A DNA stretch of 64,000 nt. Origin: Blasia pusilla. Its lineage: Eukaryota > Marchantiophyta > Marchantiopsida > Blasiales. The notes under the pieces were generated by a model. The model was not told the origin of the DNA. It saw only the letters and a list, made by a program, of their open reading frames with translations, and did no database searches. Location of the stretch: positions 63,798,001 through 63,862,000 of the forward strand of contig CM114271.1 in the NCBI GenBank assembly GCA_050084515.1, given 5' to 3'. Below are positions 12,797 through 24,288 of the stretch, piece after piece. A program made the position numbers and the translations under genes. The stretch's first letter is position 1, and each line of letters starts with the position of its first letter.

Positions 12797-13216
12797 CACA
12801 CGGACGAAATCCGTGTCTGCCCCTAGAATAGATATGTCCGTGCAGGCTTGGGTACCCACAACCCGCATCCAATCCCACCTTGTCCGTAACATAAACCCGA
12901 GCTCGGCAGCCCGCACTGGGAGGGCTCAAGGCCCATGTAGGGCCCTATGCAAGTAGGTGCGCGCGGCTGCAGGTTTTTTTCGCACCACTGCGCCCTATCA
13001 TGGGCTAGTGCGGGCTAGGCAAGGGTTCGTATCCGGTACACTTGTTTGATCCTTGCCTTGTCAAACCCGCGCTGGATTAGGTCAATATTAATAATATTAA
13101 GGACCTAAAATGACACCAACACGTGTAGAGCTTGGTGCCATTTTAGGTCCATTGTTGACCATTCAAGACTTCCTTAATAATCAAGGACCTAAAATGGCAC
13201 CAACACGTGTAGAGGT
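12797..13216. repeat. Unclassified repeat with a 19-bp hairpin
   Basis: The block starts with the same CAAGGTTGCA phrase and subterminal GGAC...TCCGTG motifs as the hAT-like MITE at 2,671, then becomes GC-richer. At its right side, 13,101-13,119 and 13,132-13,150 form inverted arms of 19 bp with one mismatch around a 12-base loop. The first arm plus loop is repeated directly at about 13,185-13,216. Part of the arm also appears at about 12,771-12,780. It is probably a decayed MITE or foldback element. Confidence 0.4.
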
Positions 13217-14500
13217 CCCAACTACCTACTACACCTCAGAAAATCTTTAACCAAAGTCAATATATGTGCCCCAAGTCAAATTCCAAAGGGCCCAAAATTG
13301 GTCAAATCGAAAGTACTTAGAAAGTGTCCAAACTCATAATGAATACCTAAGTCCATGGCTCCCATTCTATCCAGGAGCTAGGAAGGAAGTCACGGTTTCC
13401 TATTGGCGGCAGACAGATCTTGGTATGATCCAAAAAAAATGAAATGTAGACTATCTAGTTGCAAGACTAGAAAGGACGATAGAATTTGCTACATGATTAA
13501 CGCTAGTCAAGACGTACGTTTGGCTTGAGACTAACCTTAGGTATAAGGGCCATTAGCCACTCTCATAAAGAAGGGCAAGTCAAGAAAGGTATAAGATCCT
13601 TAAGTCAAGTTCCAATTCAAGGCCAAGTAGCAAGGAAGATGAGAATATTCAAGAAGAAAAAAATGGCATGAGACTCATTTTGAAACACAAAGCGCTACAA
13701 GAGAACCATGAGACGCAAAATAGAGAAAGGCAAGATGAGAATTAGCCATGAGATCCATAAAATACAAGAGGAGGTTCCAAAATAAGTTTGGGGATATCAA
13801 GATGTGCGGAATATGCTTAGAGACTCCTCTAAGCCATTGTGGGGATTAACTAGTTTAATGCGGGTAGGTGAGAGTCTGTGCGATGTTAACCACATTTGGT
13901 TTGTGGGCCAAAACCAAGGGTCCATGGTGGAGGATGGGAAAAGTAGGGTTCCCCTAAAGAACCCCATAAGTACCTATAGGGAGGTATCCCCTCCCTTCTC
14001 ACACACTAAAATCATGGAACAAGGGATTGACCATATTTTATGTTTGGTGATATTGTAGATTTGTGCAAATGAACTGTTCAGGTACCACCTTGAGGAATTC
14101 ATTGCCACACTCTTGTGTAAATAAGTAACTTTGGAAGATTATCCAAGGCTTGGGTAAGAGGCTTCTTAGGGAGATGGTATATACCTTCGGAGACTCGAAA
14201 CCATTTAGCGCTTGGTATCTCACCCTGACTTGCCTTTGGAAAGCATGGTCAGATGGCTTTTCAAAACTCAACCCAAAAATAATGCTCGAAAATATCAAGG
14301 TCAAGATCTCTTCATGGTCTAGTAAGGAGGTAGTAGAGGTTGAACTCTACGACGGGGTATCAAAGCATACCACCAATCCTCTAGCTACTAAAGTTGATGC
14401 ATCATGTTAAATTAATATAAACAACAAACACAAGAAGTCACATATATGTTTGTCTAACACCATTTCCTCATCACTCTCCATATATTGTTGAGCTTGTATA
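13217..14500. other. Intergenic DNA with unrecognised short frames
   Basis: Several frames of 84-88 codons occur (for example 14,150-14,410, plus strand), but none matches a known domain and none is flanked by convincing splice sites. The stretch directly precedes a minus-strand pol relic and may be part of an older, unrecognisable element. Confidence 0.35.
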
Positions 14501-15660
14501 TGGGTTTAGACTTAACTCATCTTCATCTTGGTTCAACAACCCTCAAAACAATGAACCACTTGAAAGTGGTATTCTTCTAGTAATAAAGCCCATATGGTAA
14601 GCCTATCAAACTCTATTAGCCTTTTGAGCAGTGAATAAATAACTTCTGAACTATGTCATGGCCCACACTATAACCACACATGATCTAGTCTCATCAACAA
14701 GTTCATTGACTTCAAAATTGCACGAAAACCTTGACATATTGTTCATATAAGTTTGTTAGTCCTATGAATGCTAAGATTCAACTCACATCTGTAGGGTATG
14801 GAATGCATGCAATACTATATATCTTCATCTCTTCAACACCTAATCCACCTTGATAGGATTGGAGAACAAGTTGCTCTTTTTTGGATGAAGCTTTAGTCCA
14901 TATATTGCAATCATCAAAAAAACTTACGCCAAGCATCGTTCGTGCTCCTCAAGTATGGAATTGAAAATGACAATATCATCTATGTTATATTGCTTATACT
15001 CCAAACTTGCCAAAATCTTCTCCATAGCCCTATGAAATTATGTGTGTGTGTGCTTGAATCTAGTTGGTAGGAATCCCTAATGGTACAAGCAATCTCTCCC
15101 AAAATGTTATGTTCTCCCTATCCTCTATCTGGATAGGGAGGCTAATGATAGCCAACATGGAGATCTATTGTACAAAAAACCTTTGCAAGCTCAATCGTAT
15201 CAAAGATCTCTTTAGGAGTAAGCATAGCATACTGATATAACCTTGTATTTTAAGTGGAGATGGTAATCTCCACACATTTTCCTATCCATCAAATTTCTAT
15301 ACTTATCCTTTTCTTTGTTGATATGACTGGTAGATTTGTATTGTGTCTTTGATAATTCCACCTATCCTACCTCCCAAAATTCATGACTCCTACTTTGAAT
15401 CAAGAATTTCTCCATGTTGAATATAATATCCATAGGGTCATTGAAAGATCAGATTATCACCATAAATGAAGCTGTCTACCAAGATCCTTCAAACTACCAA
15501 GACCTTTCATTCAAAAGGTTAAAAAAGTTTATCAACTCACGTGCCCTCTCAAAAACTATTGTATTTTCCATCTCTTTCCTTTTCTTAGCTCAAGACATAC
15601 AATAGGCTTCCAAGACAACATCTTGACTTCAGTCAAAGAAGGCAATAGATGTGGTTGCAA
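14501..15660 (-). pseudogene. Highly decayed gypsy pol relic (RT and RNase H)
   Basis: Read on the minus strand, this segment aligns by eye with the RT/RNase H region of the minus-strand element (44,960-42,640). The landmarks are the stretch around GDYRPIN and the upstream loop (about 15,400-15,250), the region after the RT active site (14,960-14,760), and the end of RNase H with the following spacer (about 14,640-14,530). It is full of stops and indels and no frame survives. The gaps suggest deletions of several hundred bp. It is older than the two long copies. Confidence 0.6.
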
Positions 15661-15671
15661 CTTAGCAACCC

Positions 15672-15838
15672 TAGTCATGACCCTTTCTCCCTAGTATAGG
15701 TCAAGAGTCGAGGAGATAGTTTGCAGGCACAAGTCACCAAGGTGAGAGTAATGAGGAGATGTGAGGAGTCTACGGAGGGAGAGAGAGCTCACAAGCTCAT
15801 TCTATCTTACTTGAATCTCCTATCATGAGATGGAAGAG
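15672..15838 (+). repeat. Relic A repeat, left part, split by a later insertion
   Basis: This is diverged but clearly similar to the centre of repeat A (for example 52,310-52,450): GGTCAAGAG near the start and GAGAGAGAGCT with CTCATTCT further on. It ends at the target duplication AAGAG (15,834-15,838), where a different LTR element is inserted. The repeat resumes at 18,143. Confidence 0.65.
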
Positions 15839-16090
15839 TGTAATGTACAAGAGTTTCAATTTTACTGTCGTTTATTGAGTTCGATCCCCAAGAGGATCAT
15901 TGTTTGATGAAAAGAGAGTTCAAAATTACAATTCTGTTGTAATAGTTGTATTTAAATATGTATGATTTATATTCAATGTCTTATCAATATATTCGGATCT
16001 TTCTTAGTACCAAGGTTTCTTTTCTCAATTCTCTCTAATGGAGTTGACAGCATGCTCAGGTAGATTTCCTCTCGATATCAAGAAACCTCA
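15839..16090 (-). repeat. 3' LTR remnant (last 252 bp)
   Basis: Nearly identical to 16,798-17,048, with scattered substitutions. The region ends at the element's outer terminus, beside the AAGAG duplication. The 5' part of this LTR is missing because of the internal deletion. Confidence 0.8.
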
Positions 16091-16091
16091 C

Positions 16092-16797
16092 GGCTCCTCG
16101 TCCCCCCGAGTCCCCAAAGGGGTTTCAGGTTGACTCTTCGTCCGACTGCGAACTGGCAGGAGACGTGTTGGGGAGCATATTCCTGTCCCGCTTCTTGTTC
16201 TTGGGCTTGGTGCGAGGCCAAAGACTGGGAGACAACCCCGGTGGTCTCCAAGATGGGTGATCTTCTTGTTGCTTATTGCGTCGATCAGCTTGCTGATCTC
16301 GCGAAGAGGGCCGAGAGACTTCCATGAGTCCCTTCTGGGATTCGGGAGCTTGCTTTCGCACCCACGATCGCCACAAGCTAGGGGTCCATGGAGGGAAATT
16401 AGATCTTCCTAATTCCTAATTCCTAAAGCCTACAGGAGTGTGCATCTGCTCTTAATCTTCCTGCTAGGTTTTCTTCCCATAAATAGAAGTACCGGGTCAT
16501 CACCAAGTACAACTAACGTTCATGGGTGAAGCACCGTTCGGCGACTGGTTCTTTGACAATACTAATTAATTGTTCCATTTTTTCTAGCACCAATGCAGCA
16601 AACCGGTTGTTATCTTCTTTCATCCATTGTCTTAGGGGGATAGCTAGAGATAGCAGATGGTCTTCAGTAAGAACTAGATGGTTGGGTCTTCTAGGAGACG
16701 AGGCTTCTTTCCCGCTCCTGGGTTCCCCATGTGTCTCTCTCCCTCTCCAGCAAAGCTTATGATCCCCGGCAGCGGCGCCAAAAGTTTTGGTTCTACA
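16092..16797 (-). pseudogene. Residual internal region, gag-leader-like
   Basis: On the minus strand a frame from 16,818 to 16,513 (about 100 codons) and another from 16,376 to 16,125 are open, but neither shows a capsid or zinc-knuckle motif. Polar, charged composition and position just after the primer site suggest the beginning of gag or a leader. The deletion that removed pol has its right end at the truncated 3' LTR, near 16,091. Confidence 0.4.
16761..16780 (-). other. Primer binding site, tRNA-Asp type
   Basis: On the minus strand the 20 bases begin TGGCGCCGCTGCC and continue GGGGATC. That matches the tRNA-Asp 3'-end complement used by many plant Athila/Tat elements, with one difference by my recollection of that motif. 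It lies 17 bases inside the 5' LTR end. Confidence 0.7.
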
Positions 16798-18142
16798 TGT
16801 AATGTACAAGAGTTTCAATTTTACATCGTTTATCGAGTTTGATCCCCAAGAGGATCATTGTTTGATGAAAAGAAAGTTCGAAATTAAAATTCTGTTGTAA
16901 TAGTTATATTTAAATGTGTATGATTTATATTCAATGTCTTATCAATATATTCGGATCTTTCTTAGTACCAAGGTTTCTTTTCTCAATTCTCTCTAATGAA
17001 GTTGACAGCATGCTCAGGTAGATTTCCTCTCGATATCAAGAAACCTCACGGAGACCTCAACATGAAAGCTGGATTCTCCTACTTTTGGAACTCAATCCGT
17101 CTCGGTAGGCTACTCTCTGTCAAACAAATTTCCTACAACTCTATGTTGATTATTCCATTGATGAGAAAGGTTCGTCTGATTCACTCTTCACTCTGCAGAC
17201 CCAAAAAGAATACTCAGACATAAGCATCGTACATAAGAATGAATGAATGATTGCTTTACTACTCCATCAAGAATGAGAAAGCTTCAAAAGTGTATACAAG
17301 CTCGAGAGGGTACTACTTCCTTGCCCGGACCATTCCTACAGCATAAGGACTTCGTAAGAGAATGATGATGATAGCTACTTCTATGCTTCTTAAATACTCT
17401 CTAAAGTAGGAGTGATCCAAAGATTCGAAGCGTTTAGATGAAGGTGGTGTCTCTTCAACATTTGTAACTACCTAGATCTATGGTGCTCTTCTCTTTTCCT
17501 AAGATGCCTATGAATTTGTAGAACAAAATTGTCTTAACTACCTATTTGATACAAAGAGTTGCGGCTTTTCCTATTCTAACTGTTCTAACTATGTGTCGCT
17601 TGAAATAAGTGTCAATCTTAGCTTCGCTTCGCTGCTAAGTCTGGACCTCTTTTGCTTCACTTGAGGACGAAGCTCTTTCTCCTGATCTGAAGACGAAGTG
17701 CTCCATTCTTTGTTCTTGTTCTAGGTGCTTCATTCTTTGTGCTTCGTTCAAGAGTGAAGTACTCCTTTCTCATCTTCATCTTCATCTTCATCTTCTTCTT
17801 CTTCTTCTTCTTCTTCTTCTTCAAGCTTCGTCATGATTTGTTATGCTTCATTCACAAGCGAAGCACTTCATAGATAGAGCTTAACATGGCTTCACAGAGC
17901 TTCATTGTCCTTCCGAAGCTTCTTGCTGGTTCTTTAGACTTCGTTATTTTATTCTCCTCTCCTCTTAGGCAAATCCTTAAGTTTCTATCTCTCTGCCTTG
18001 TCCTTGGAGCTCCGTGATTCACTTTAATCTTACTCATTCCTCCCCATAATAATATATAATAATCAAAATCATAATGTATATACAAGTCTTCGTTGAATAA
18101 AAAGATGTTTTTCTTCAAAAGTACAAAATTGTGGGTATCACA
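16798..18142 (-). repeat. 5' LTR, about 1.35 kb
   Basis: The LTR begins TGTGATACCC at 18,142 and ends ATTACA at 16,798 (minus strand). It contains a CTT/CAT microsatellite at about 17,770-17,822 and many GAAGC/GCTTC phrases. The last 251 bp are duplicated in the 3' remnant. Confidence 0.75.
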
Positions 18143-18203
18143 AAGAGCTATGATCCTCTTTGCCTTATGAGTAATCCAAGCCTCTCATTAGGAAAGAGGG
18201 TTT

Positions 18204-18248
<45 letters not shown>

Positions 18249-18390
18249 TCTTTATTTAATTGGATATATATTCTTATACGATTGTGCCAATCTTCAAATG
18301 TACTGAGTGAATATGGTATCTTATGTTTATGTGCTTTTAGTTAGTGATAATGATGTTGTATAGCGATGGATATGCGTATGATAGGGATGA
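18143..18390 (+). repeat. Relic A repeat, right part, followed by B2
   Basis: The relic resumes after the insertion. It keeps the CCAAGCCTCTCATTAGGA segment of repeat A and a GA microsatellite (about 18,208-18,245) expanded from the purine-rich end of A. It then runs through CTTTATTTAATTGGA into a diverged repeat B, whose end (GTTGTATAGCGATG) is recognisable at about 18,353-18,366. This is a third, older example of B directly following A. Confidence 0.6.
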
Positions 18391-19735
18391 CTCCAACAAA
18401 TCTAAAACTATAGCCCTAACTCAAACTTGAGTACCAATAAACCTACAAGCCTTGCTCAATCACAACTCAAAATCCAATAATTTGAAGACAATAAAATTGA
18501 TATCCAAGTCTAAGTATGGCCATAACTCCAACTCTAATAGAGCTCTAAGTCATACTTAATCAATCGAGCTCAAACTCCAACTTAATACGCTCTCGTTCCT
18601 TATTGTATATCCAACCCAGACTCAATCCCAAGCTTGATCTTCTCATAGCTCCAACTCACACCAAGCTCGATCATATCACTTGATGTTCAATTGAATTAAT
18701 AGTGAATCCAACTTTGATTCCTTCCACACTCTAGATTTTCCCACCTTGGCCCCATCCCAACAAACACCCTGTCTAAACTACGATGACAACCGTGACCATT
18801 CGAGCGACCTAACGTTAACTTAGATCACCACCATCATGACCCTCTCCCTTCCCTTTATTGCAAAGCTCCCAACCTTATGAATATATCCTTCTCAAATCCC
18901 TTAACTCCGAGATATTGCGATTACCATTAAGGTCAGCAATTGTCGTCTTATGGTTTTTGAGAGTTAGGATGGGGATAGTTGAAGGAGGGGGAAGCAAAGG
19001 AAGAGGAAGGGAAAATAATCACATATCCACATGTGTAGACATCCCATGGTTAGTTGAGTATGAGTCAAAGATGAGTTAGAGGAAGGGGAGATATGAGCAC
19101 AATTTTTTCACTCAACGTGTTGTCAAACTTAGGACTTGAGGTACTAGGGGAGGCTTTTGGCCACTACACAATAGTCACATGCACAACAAGTTTAAGAACA
19201 CAAAAGAAATTAAATTAACCACAAGTGATGGATAATTCACATGTTCATGTGTGAATGGGTTCATCCACCCTCCTCCAAAATGGTGCCTAGTGATAAGATA
19301 CTACCATACTAGTTATTTATACTATCACTAGAGGAGAGCTTCCCATGGCAACACCTATATGAATGACGCATTGGAGAAACCGTGTTCTTTCGCGATGACA
19401 CATGTTTTGGCAGAAGTCACTTAGTTCGAGCAATAGAGCTGTGATGGTGAAGTCGACTACATAATATAACCCTTTCTTCACTAGTTGGAGAGAGACAAAC
19501 ACATTTCTCAGTTAGAGGGCTCTAATAGTGTAGCATTTGATTCTCCGCTATGAAACAAATTGAGTATATTCACTTAAGGCTAATACGCCTCCATTTGGAA
19601 ATATTTGAGCATCAAGTGAACTGCTCTAGAATCACCATATTTCGTACACGTCATCCAAAGTTTGGTGAGATGCATAAAAAAAAGCTCAATGCCACGTTAG
19701 TTCTAATCTGGGCAATTTGTAATCAAATCAATATT
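18391..19735. other. AT-rich intergenic DNA, no gene seen
   Basis: Short frames only. No domain or RNA signature. Confidence 0.5.
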
Positions 19736-19890
19736 ATTATTGGAGAGTGCCCTTTCATTCTGCAATATCTTCTCCTCTCGACACTTGGCATTTTCAGCCA
19801 ATGGGATTATTCCCCTTTTGAACCGATGGGTTCGTTAAAAGCCGATTTAAAATGCCACTTGAGAATTGATTGTGGGAGGTAATATAAACC
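19736..19890 (+). repeat. Dispersed repeat, copy 1
   Basis: About 155 bp sharing extended similarity with 27,102-27,262 in the same orientation: ATTGGAGAGTG at the start, GCCAATGG in the middle, and GAGGTAATA-type sequence at the end. The family is unknown. The two copies bracket the GC-rich block that contains the fasciclin gene. Confidence 0.6.
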
Positions 19891-20350
19891 TGTGCATAGG
19901 GTGGTCTTACTCTAGTACAAAACGGAAAATGGACAATCATAACTTCTCGACGGCTCCCGAGAGAGGACAAGCCATAACCACTATACTAAATCAATGGATA
20001 GTGTCAAGACATAAATCTATGAGTTAATATGAAAATTGATTTGATTTTCACCCAATTTTTTGTAATTATTTGAGTGTGAAAAGAAGGACCGTGCATATAC
20101 ATAGCATGAGCGCCTTACTAATACAAATACGAAAAATGTATTGCAAAAAGATACTAAGAAATCATTAAATTAAATACTACGTAGCTACTATTGAAGTTTC
20201 AGTCTTAAAAGTAGGGTTACATTGAGTCGAGAAGTAACGTTGGCATTCTAGTCGTTCGTTTATCGAGCTTTCGGGGAAGCACGGAAACCCGTTTGATATT
20301 ATATATTTTCTTGCGAGGCAAGGAAAGGGAAACGATGAATTTGTAGCCGT

Positions 20351-20867
20351 TAAAACGGCTCCTACCTCTCACGTCGCTCGAACGTCGCTAAGCAGCGAAC
20401 CCCAATCGCCACCTGGCGGCGCGCATGCGTGTCGAGGTGCTATTGCGTGGAGTCGAGCCTGACTCCCATCCCGTCAGGAGACCATCTCCCGGTTCGCCTG
20501 ACGAACCGGTCGGTCCCCCTGTGGGCCCCGCAGCGTCGGGCGTCCTCCTGCTTCGCGGTGACCGTTGCTGGGAGAGCGGCCCGTGCTTCTTATTGAGTGG
20601 AACCTCCTCGTCCTCTACTCCACTCCACCACTGCACTGCTCGTTCCTGCGCGACCCGACCCCTCCGTGTTCGTGATTCTTGCGCGTTGCGCTCTCGCAGG
20701 GAAGACCAGATTGTGTGGGCGATCGTCCAGCAGCAGCGAGAGTCGCTTGGAGAGCTCGATCGATTGTCGGTGAGGCGGTCGTGCAGGAGTGGAGCGAGGG
20801 CCGTTGGTCGCAGGAGATAACAAGAGGGGCGGGGAGAGTGGAAGAGGGGCGGCCTTGGTGTTCCAAG
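20351..20867 (+). promoter_or_regulatory. GC-rich 5' region of the fasciclin-like gene
   Basis: Composition changes sharply at about 20,350 from AT-rich to GC- and CpG-rich, and the coding start follows at 20,868. The block is open in several frames because of its composition, including an in-frame upstream extension to 20,679 that lacks a signal peptide. I read it as 5' leader and core promoter. No certain TATA box is visible. Confidence 0.45.
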
Positions 20868-22250
20868 ATGGGGCGGAGTTCAGGATGCCTGGTGATCGGA
20901 GTCATTCTGAGCTGGATGGTGGTCGGCTCGTCGGCCTTTAACGTGACATTGATGCTGAATGCGCACCCGAAGTACAGCCTGTTCAATCAACTCTTATCAT
21001 CGTCTGGTGTTGCTGGGGAGGTGAACTCGAGGTCTTCGCTCACTGTTCTGGCAATCGAGAATTCTCTCGTGTCAGCTTTCACCGCTGCTAACCCAAACGT
21101 AGACGCAGGGGAACTCGCCGATCTTCTACGATACCATGTTCTTCTGCAGTACTTGGACTTTCCCGAACTTAGAGCTATCACCAATGGAAATCCTATTACG
21201 GTCACCACGCTTCTTCAGACGACTGGCAGGACTACGGGAAACGACGGAAATGTGAACATTTACCACGACAGCCCGAGCATCCAAATTGGTTTGCCTGATC
21301 CGAGCTCGCCACCGAACGCCACCATCGTGATGAACGTGACGCAAACTCCATACAACATCAGTATTCTGCAAGTCGACCAAGTTCTAATACCCCCTGGATG
21401 GGGAACACCGGCAGCCGATGGTGCGAACATCACCGCGATTCTAGAGTCGAGCCTGCAATACAACACCCTAATCAGTTTGTTGCAGAGCACTGGAGCGGAC
21501 GCAGAACTGGCAGCCAAGCAGACGGGCACGGGTATCACCTTCTTCGCACCGAATGACGCGGCTTTTGGTGCTCTTCCTGCCGGCGCATTGGCTAAGCTGA
21601 CACCAGAGCAAGCGAAATCGGTCCTTCTCTACCACACCCTCACCGCCTATTACCCACTCGGAACTCTATCGACATTGGACAGTCCCGCCGCGCCAACGCT
21701 CGCGAGCACAGCAGGAGGAAAAGGTTCGTACACACTGAGCATTACCGCTGTGGGAGGTAAGGTCACTCTCGGCACTGGTGTCAACACTGGTAATGTCTCA
21801 TCAACTCTTTTCGACACCAACCCGACTGCCGTGTTCGAAGTCAGCTCAGTTTTGCTTCCTCCTGAAATCTTCGCAGCTGCTCCTGCCCTGGCTCCTTCTC
21901 CCGCCAGTCCCGCGAGCGCGCCTGCCCCGCTTACTCCATCCCCAGCAGTCGCACCCTCGCCAATGACTCCCGCGCCAGCTCCCACCACCCCCGCGCCATC
22001 TCCCGCTCCTGTTCCGTCTCCCGTCGCAGTTCCCGCTCCTGCCCCGTCTCCGAGGTCTCCACACCACTCCCCCGTCCCCTCTCCAGCTATCGCACCAGGT
22101 CCACCTGCACCACCTACTTCTCCTGAAGTCACGAGTCCTTCTGGATCGCCGGCATCGGCTCCATCCCCCAGTGCTGCCAGTAAGAGTCAGATGAGCAAAA
22201 TGGCAGTGTCTGCTCTGGTTGCTGCATCCGGAATTTTGCTGTTGTTGTAG
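20868..22250 (+). CDS. FLA: Fasciclin-like arabinogalactan protein, two FAS1 domains
   Basis: Predicted 460-residue, intronless, cell-surface glycoprotein. The start at 20,868 is chosen because it gives a clean signal peptide (residues 1-23, hydrophobic LVIGVILSW, cleavage after GSSA). FAS1 domain 1 (about 24-175) has a slightly degenerate H1 motif (TVLAIEN, 59-65) and the YH motif at 89-90. FAS1 domain 2 (about 185-335) has TFFAPND (224-230), YH at 255-256 and the closing VLLPPEIF. Residues about 338-438 are rich in Ala-Pro, Ser-Pro and Thr-Pro, the hydroxyproline O-glycosylation context of arabinogalactan proteins. The C-terminus (445-460) is a hydrophobic GPI-attachment tail. N-glycosylation sequons are present in both FAS1 domains. 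Family role: wall/plasma-membrane adhesion and signalling. The start at 20,679 would add 63 residues without a signal peptide and is less likely. Confidence 0.92.
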   Translation: MGRSSGCLVIGVILSWMVVGSSAFNVTLMLNAHPKYSLFNQLLSSSGVAGEVNSRSSLTVLAIENSLVSAFTAANPNVDAGELADLLRYHVLLQYLDFPELRAITNGNPITVTTLLQTTGRTTGNDGNVNIYHDSPSIQIGLPDPSSPPNATIVMNVTQTPYNISILQVDQVLIPPGWGTPAADGANITAILESSLQYNTLISLLQSTGADAELAAKQTGTGITFFAPNDAAFGALPAGALAKLTPEQAKSVLLYHTLTAYYPLGTLSTLDSPAAPTLASTAGGKGSYTLSITAVGGKVTLGTGVNTGNVSSTLFDTNPTAVFEVSSVLLPPEIFAAAPALAPSPASPASAPAPLTPSPAVAPSPMTPAPAPTTPAPSPAPVPSPVAVPAPAPSPRSPHHSPVPSPAIAPGPPAPPTSPEVTSPSGSPASAPSPSAASKSQMSKMAVSALVAASGILLLL

Positions 22251-23366
22251 GTAGATGCGGCAATGGATACAGAACGATGGGATTACAGGAGGCAATTCTC
22301 GTGCTTGATATTGTTGGACAGTTTTCGGAGAGTTCTATTCGATTAGAGCTAGTAGTAGTGAGTTAGTAGTAGACAAAATCGATCAACATTGATTCTTTGA
22401 CGATGTATTCAGCTTGTACCTGAATAATGTAAAGTGTATGTATCCTTCATTCCGATCTAGAACTCGTCGCATCGTACTGTAGGATTCGTGATTGTATATT
22501 TTGCGATGCCATCCACTGGCAGAAATGCATATCATTATCTTAGGTGATTGCATGCTATGTGAACTGGTTGCTATTCTCTATGACCCGAATGTGCAAAGAT
22601 TCTATGTAAACCAGTCCCTGTTTCTCTAATAGTACTACTGACAGCGAAAATCCAGAATATATGAAGAGTATGTAGCCGCCTTAGAGCTAGTAGTGGTGAA
22701 CATGTGGACGCATTGAGTTCTCAATCATTTCAATTGATATTCTGTGATCATTTATCGTACTTTGCAAGAAGAAATTGGTCGGAGTGAACCTTAGGGTTTT
22801 GTTACCAAATGTCGTACACTAAATCGTGCAACGAAGAAAGAGAAATTATCATATATCGGTTGTAAACAAACTCACCTGTCGAGTGAAACACATCCATGCA
22901 ATGTCTCCTAACGAAGACTCCAAATGATCTCGAAATCTCGAATATGTCTTGAATGAGCATGCAGATAAGAAAATCCTTGTCCTGTCAAACATGTGGACGT
23001 ATGTTCAACTTCCACTAAATCTTTACTGGCAAGATACCTCCAAGACAACTCCCACTAAGTCTCTGTCGGCGCGTGGAAACCATGACTGCTGGAATGAATG
23101 AAGGGTGTAGCACTCGACCTTTTCGAACCTTATTCATTACATTACCACCACGTTTCCTACAGCCATGTAATCCAGCAGATCATTTTAATATCTTTTGTCT
23201 TATTCTGTAATAGTCGACAAGATTCTCTGTCGGCCAGCAAGATCTCGAAACTAGCGAGAAATCGAAATATTACACTCTAAGCTCTGATGAAAAGTTGAAA
23301 AATGTGACGATAAATGAGCTAGGATAACTGGGTTAGGGTTTTTTATGTACATGCCCGGCTCCTGCT
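22251..23366 (+). other. Fasciclin gene 3' flank
   Basis: The 3' untranslated region probably ends within 200-300 bp of the stop. AATAAT at about 22,422 and GTAAAGTGTATG are plausible polyadenylation-region signals, but the site is not certain. The remainder has no supported gene. Confidence 0.4.
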
Positions 23367-23525
23367 CCAGATTTCGGGCGCATATCTGGTGGGAGAGTTT
23401 AGAGTTAGAAGAGATTGTAGGGTCGACATCGCCACCTACGTTCCCGGGTCCAAATTCCAGATCGCAGGCGCTTATCTAGCGGGACAGTTTAGAGTTTTAA
23501 GTAGATATCGCCATGTACGTTCTGA
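23367..23525 (+). repeat. Imperfect 80-90-bp tandem duplication
   Basis: CCAGAT...GGCGC.TATCT.G.GGGA.AGTTTAGAGTT occurs at 23,367-23,406 and 23,457-23,496, and each copy is followed by ATCGCCA...TACGTTC. A weaker third echo (GGATATCGCCG) lies near 23,756. Function unknown. Confidence 0.5.
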
Positions 23526-24288
23526 CACACGTTCTAGATATCTGTTGGAAGAGATTTTACGAAAACCTCGCGAAACAGCCTGATCCTCGTGATTCTGGCT
23601 GCCTGTCTGATCTGCCTGTACACTCAATGGTACGGGAGTTCTGTATGTGATATCCGAGTTATGCAAGACTCCGAATCTTGACTTGAGGCGCTTCGCCAGT
23701 GGATCTGAGTGAGGAACACTTTAGTTTTAAAAGATAGAAGAGGCGTTTTCAGAGTGGATATCGCCGAACAGCTTCCTCGTGATTAATCACTGATAATGTA
23801 GAGTAGAACAACTCAGAATCCGTGATCAAGGATTTCCGGATTGTCCCTTAAAGTCACACGTACACTACAGGATAAGTGTACAGGTACAGGTACTGTAGAG
23901 TACTACGTACGTATGCAGTATACTGTAGCTCACTGTAATCTAGAAAGAACAGAGCGAGCCACTCGGCCAGAAATCCCGGCCCACTCGTCCTTCCACCACG
24001 TTCTGCCCCGGTTTAGACGATTGACACTCCAAAATACTCTCTGGTTATTGCAGTTGTGCTACAGCCGTACCACCTAACGAGAGCGGCAGGCTGCCCCTCC
24101 ATGGACATCAAGCGGACAATGTGGGAAGTTGGGAACGCAGAGGATCCATCGCTTGCACTTTCCACCTAACTCACCGGCCCCTTCCCCTTCACATCGAACT
24201 CTGTAAATCACGATCCGTAAGATTACCTGGGTATTCAACCTTCGAGGCTTCGACCTGTAGGTTCGTTCCTGAAATACGGCCTTCAGCA

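Larger units (their letters stand above)
15839..18142 (-). mobile_element. Internally deleted LTR retrotransposon (tRNA-Asp primer type)
   Basis: The element is bounded by perfect 5-bp duplications AAGAG at 15,834-15,838 and 18,143-18,147 and starts TGTGATACCC on the minus strand. It contains a complete 5' LTR (18,142-16,798, about 1.35 kb), a primer binding site, about 0.7 kb of internal sequence and only the last 252 bp of the 3' LTR. The rest of the internal region, and the start of the 3' LTR, are deleted. The primer-site type suggests relationship to Athila/Tat-like gypsy elements, but no pol survives to confirm that. It is nested in a relic A repeat of the DNMT retroelement. Confidence 0.8.

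Noticed and set aside
15839-17048. A 1.2-kb TRIM-like element with 252-bp LTRs
   Set aside because: First impression from the 252-bp direct repeat. The AAGAG duplications and TGTGATACCC start at 18,142 show a 1.35-kb 5' LTR and a truncated 3' LTR instead.
17770-17822. CRISPR-like or regulatory repeat array
   Set aside because: Simple CTT/CAT microsatellite within an LTR of a plant nuclear genome.
20388-20820. Long frames on both strands upstream of the fasciclin start
   Set aside because: GC-rich leader with several open frames at once and no domain, signal peptide or splice support.
21650-22295. Long minus-strand frames opposite the fasciclin gene
   Set aside because: They mirror the Ala/Pro/Ser-rich plus-strand coding region; composition explains their openness.
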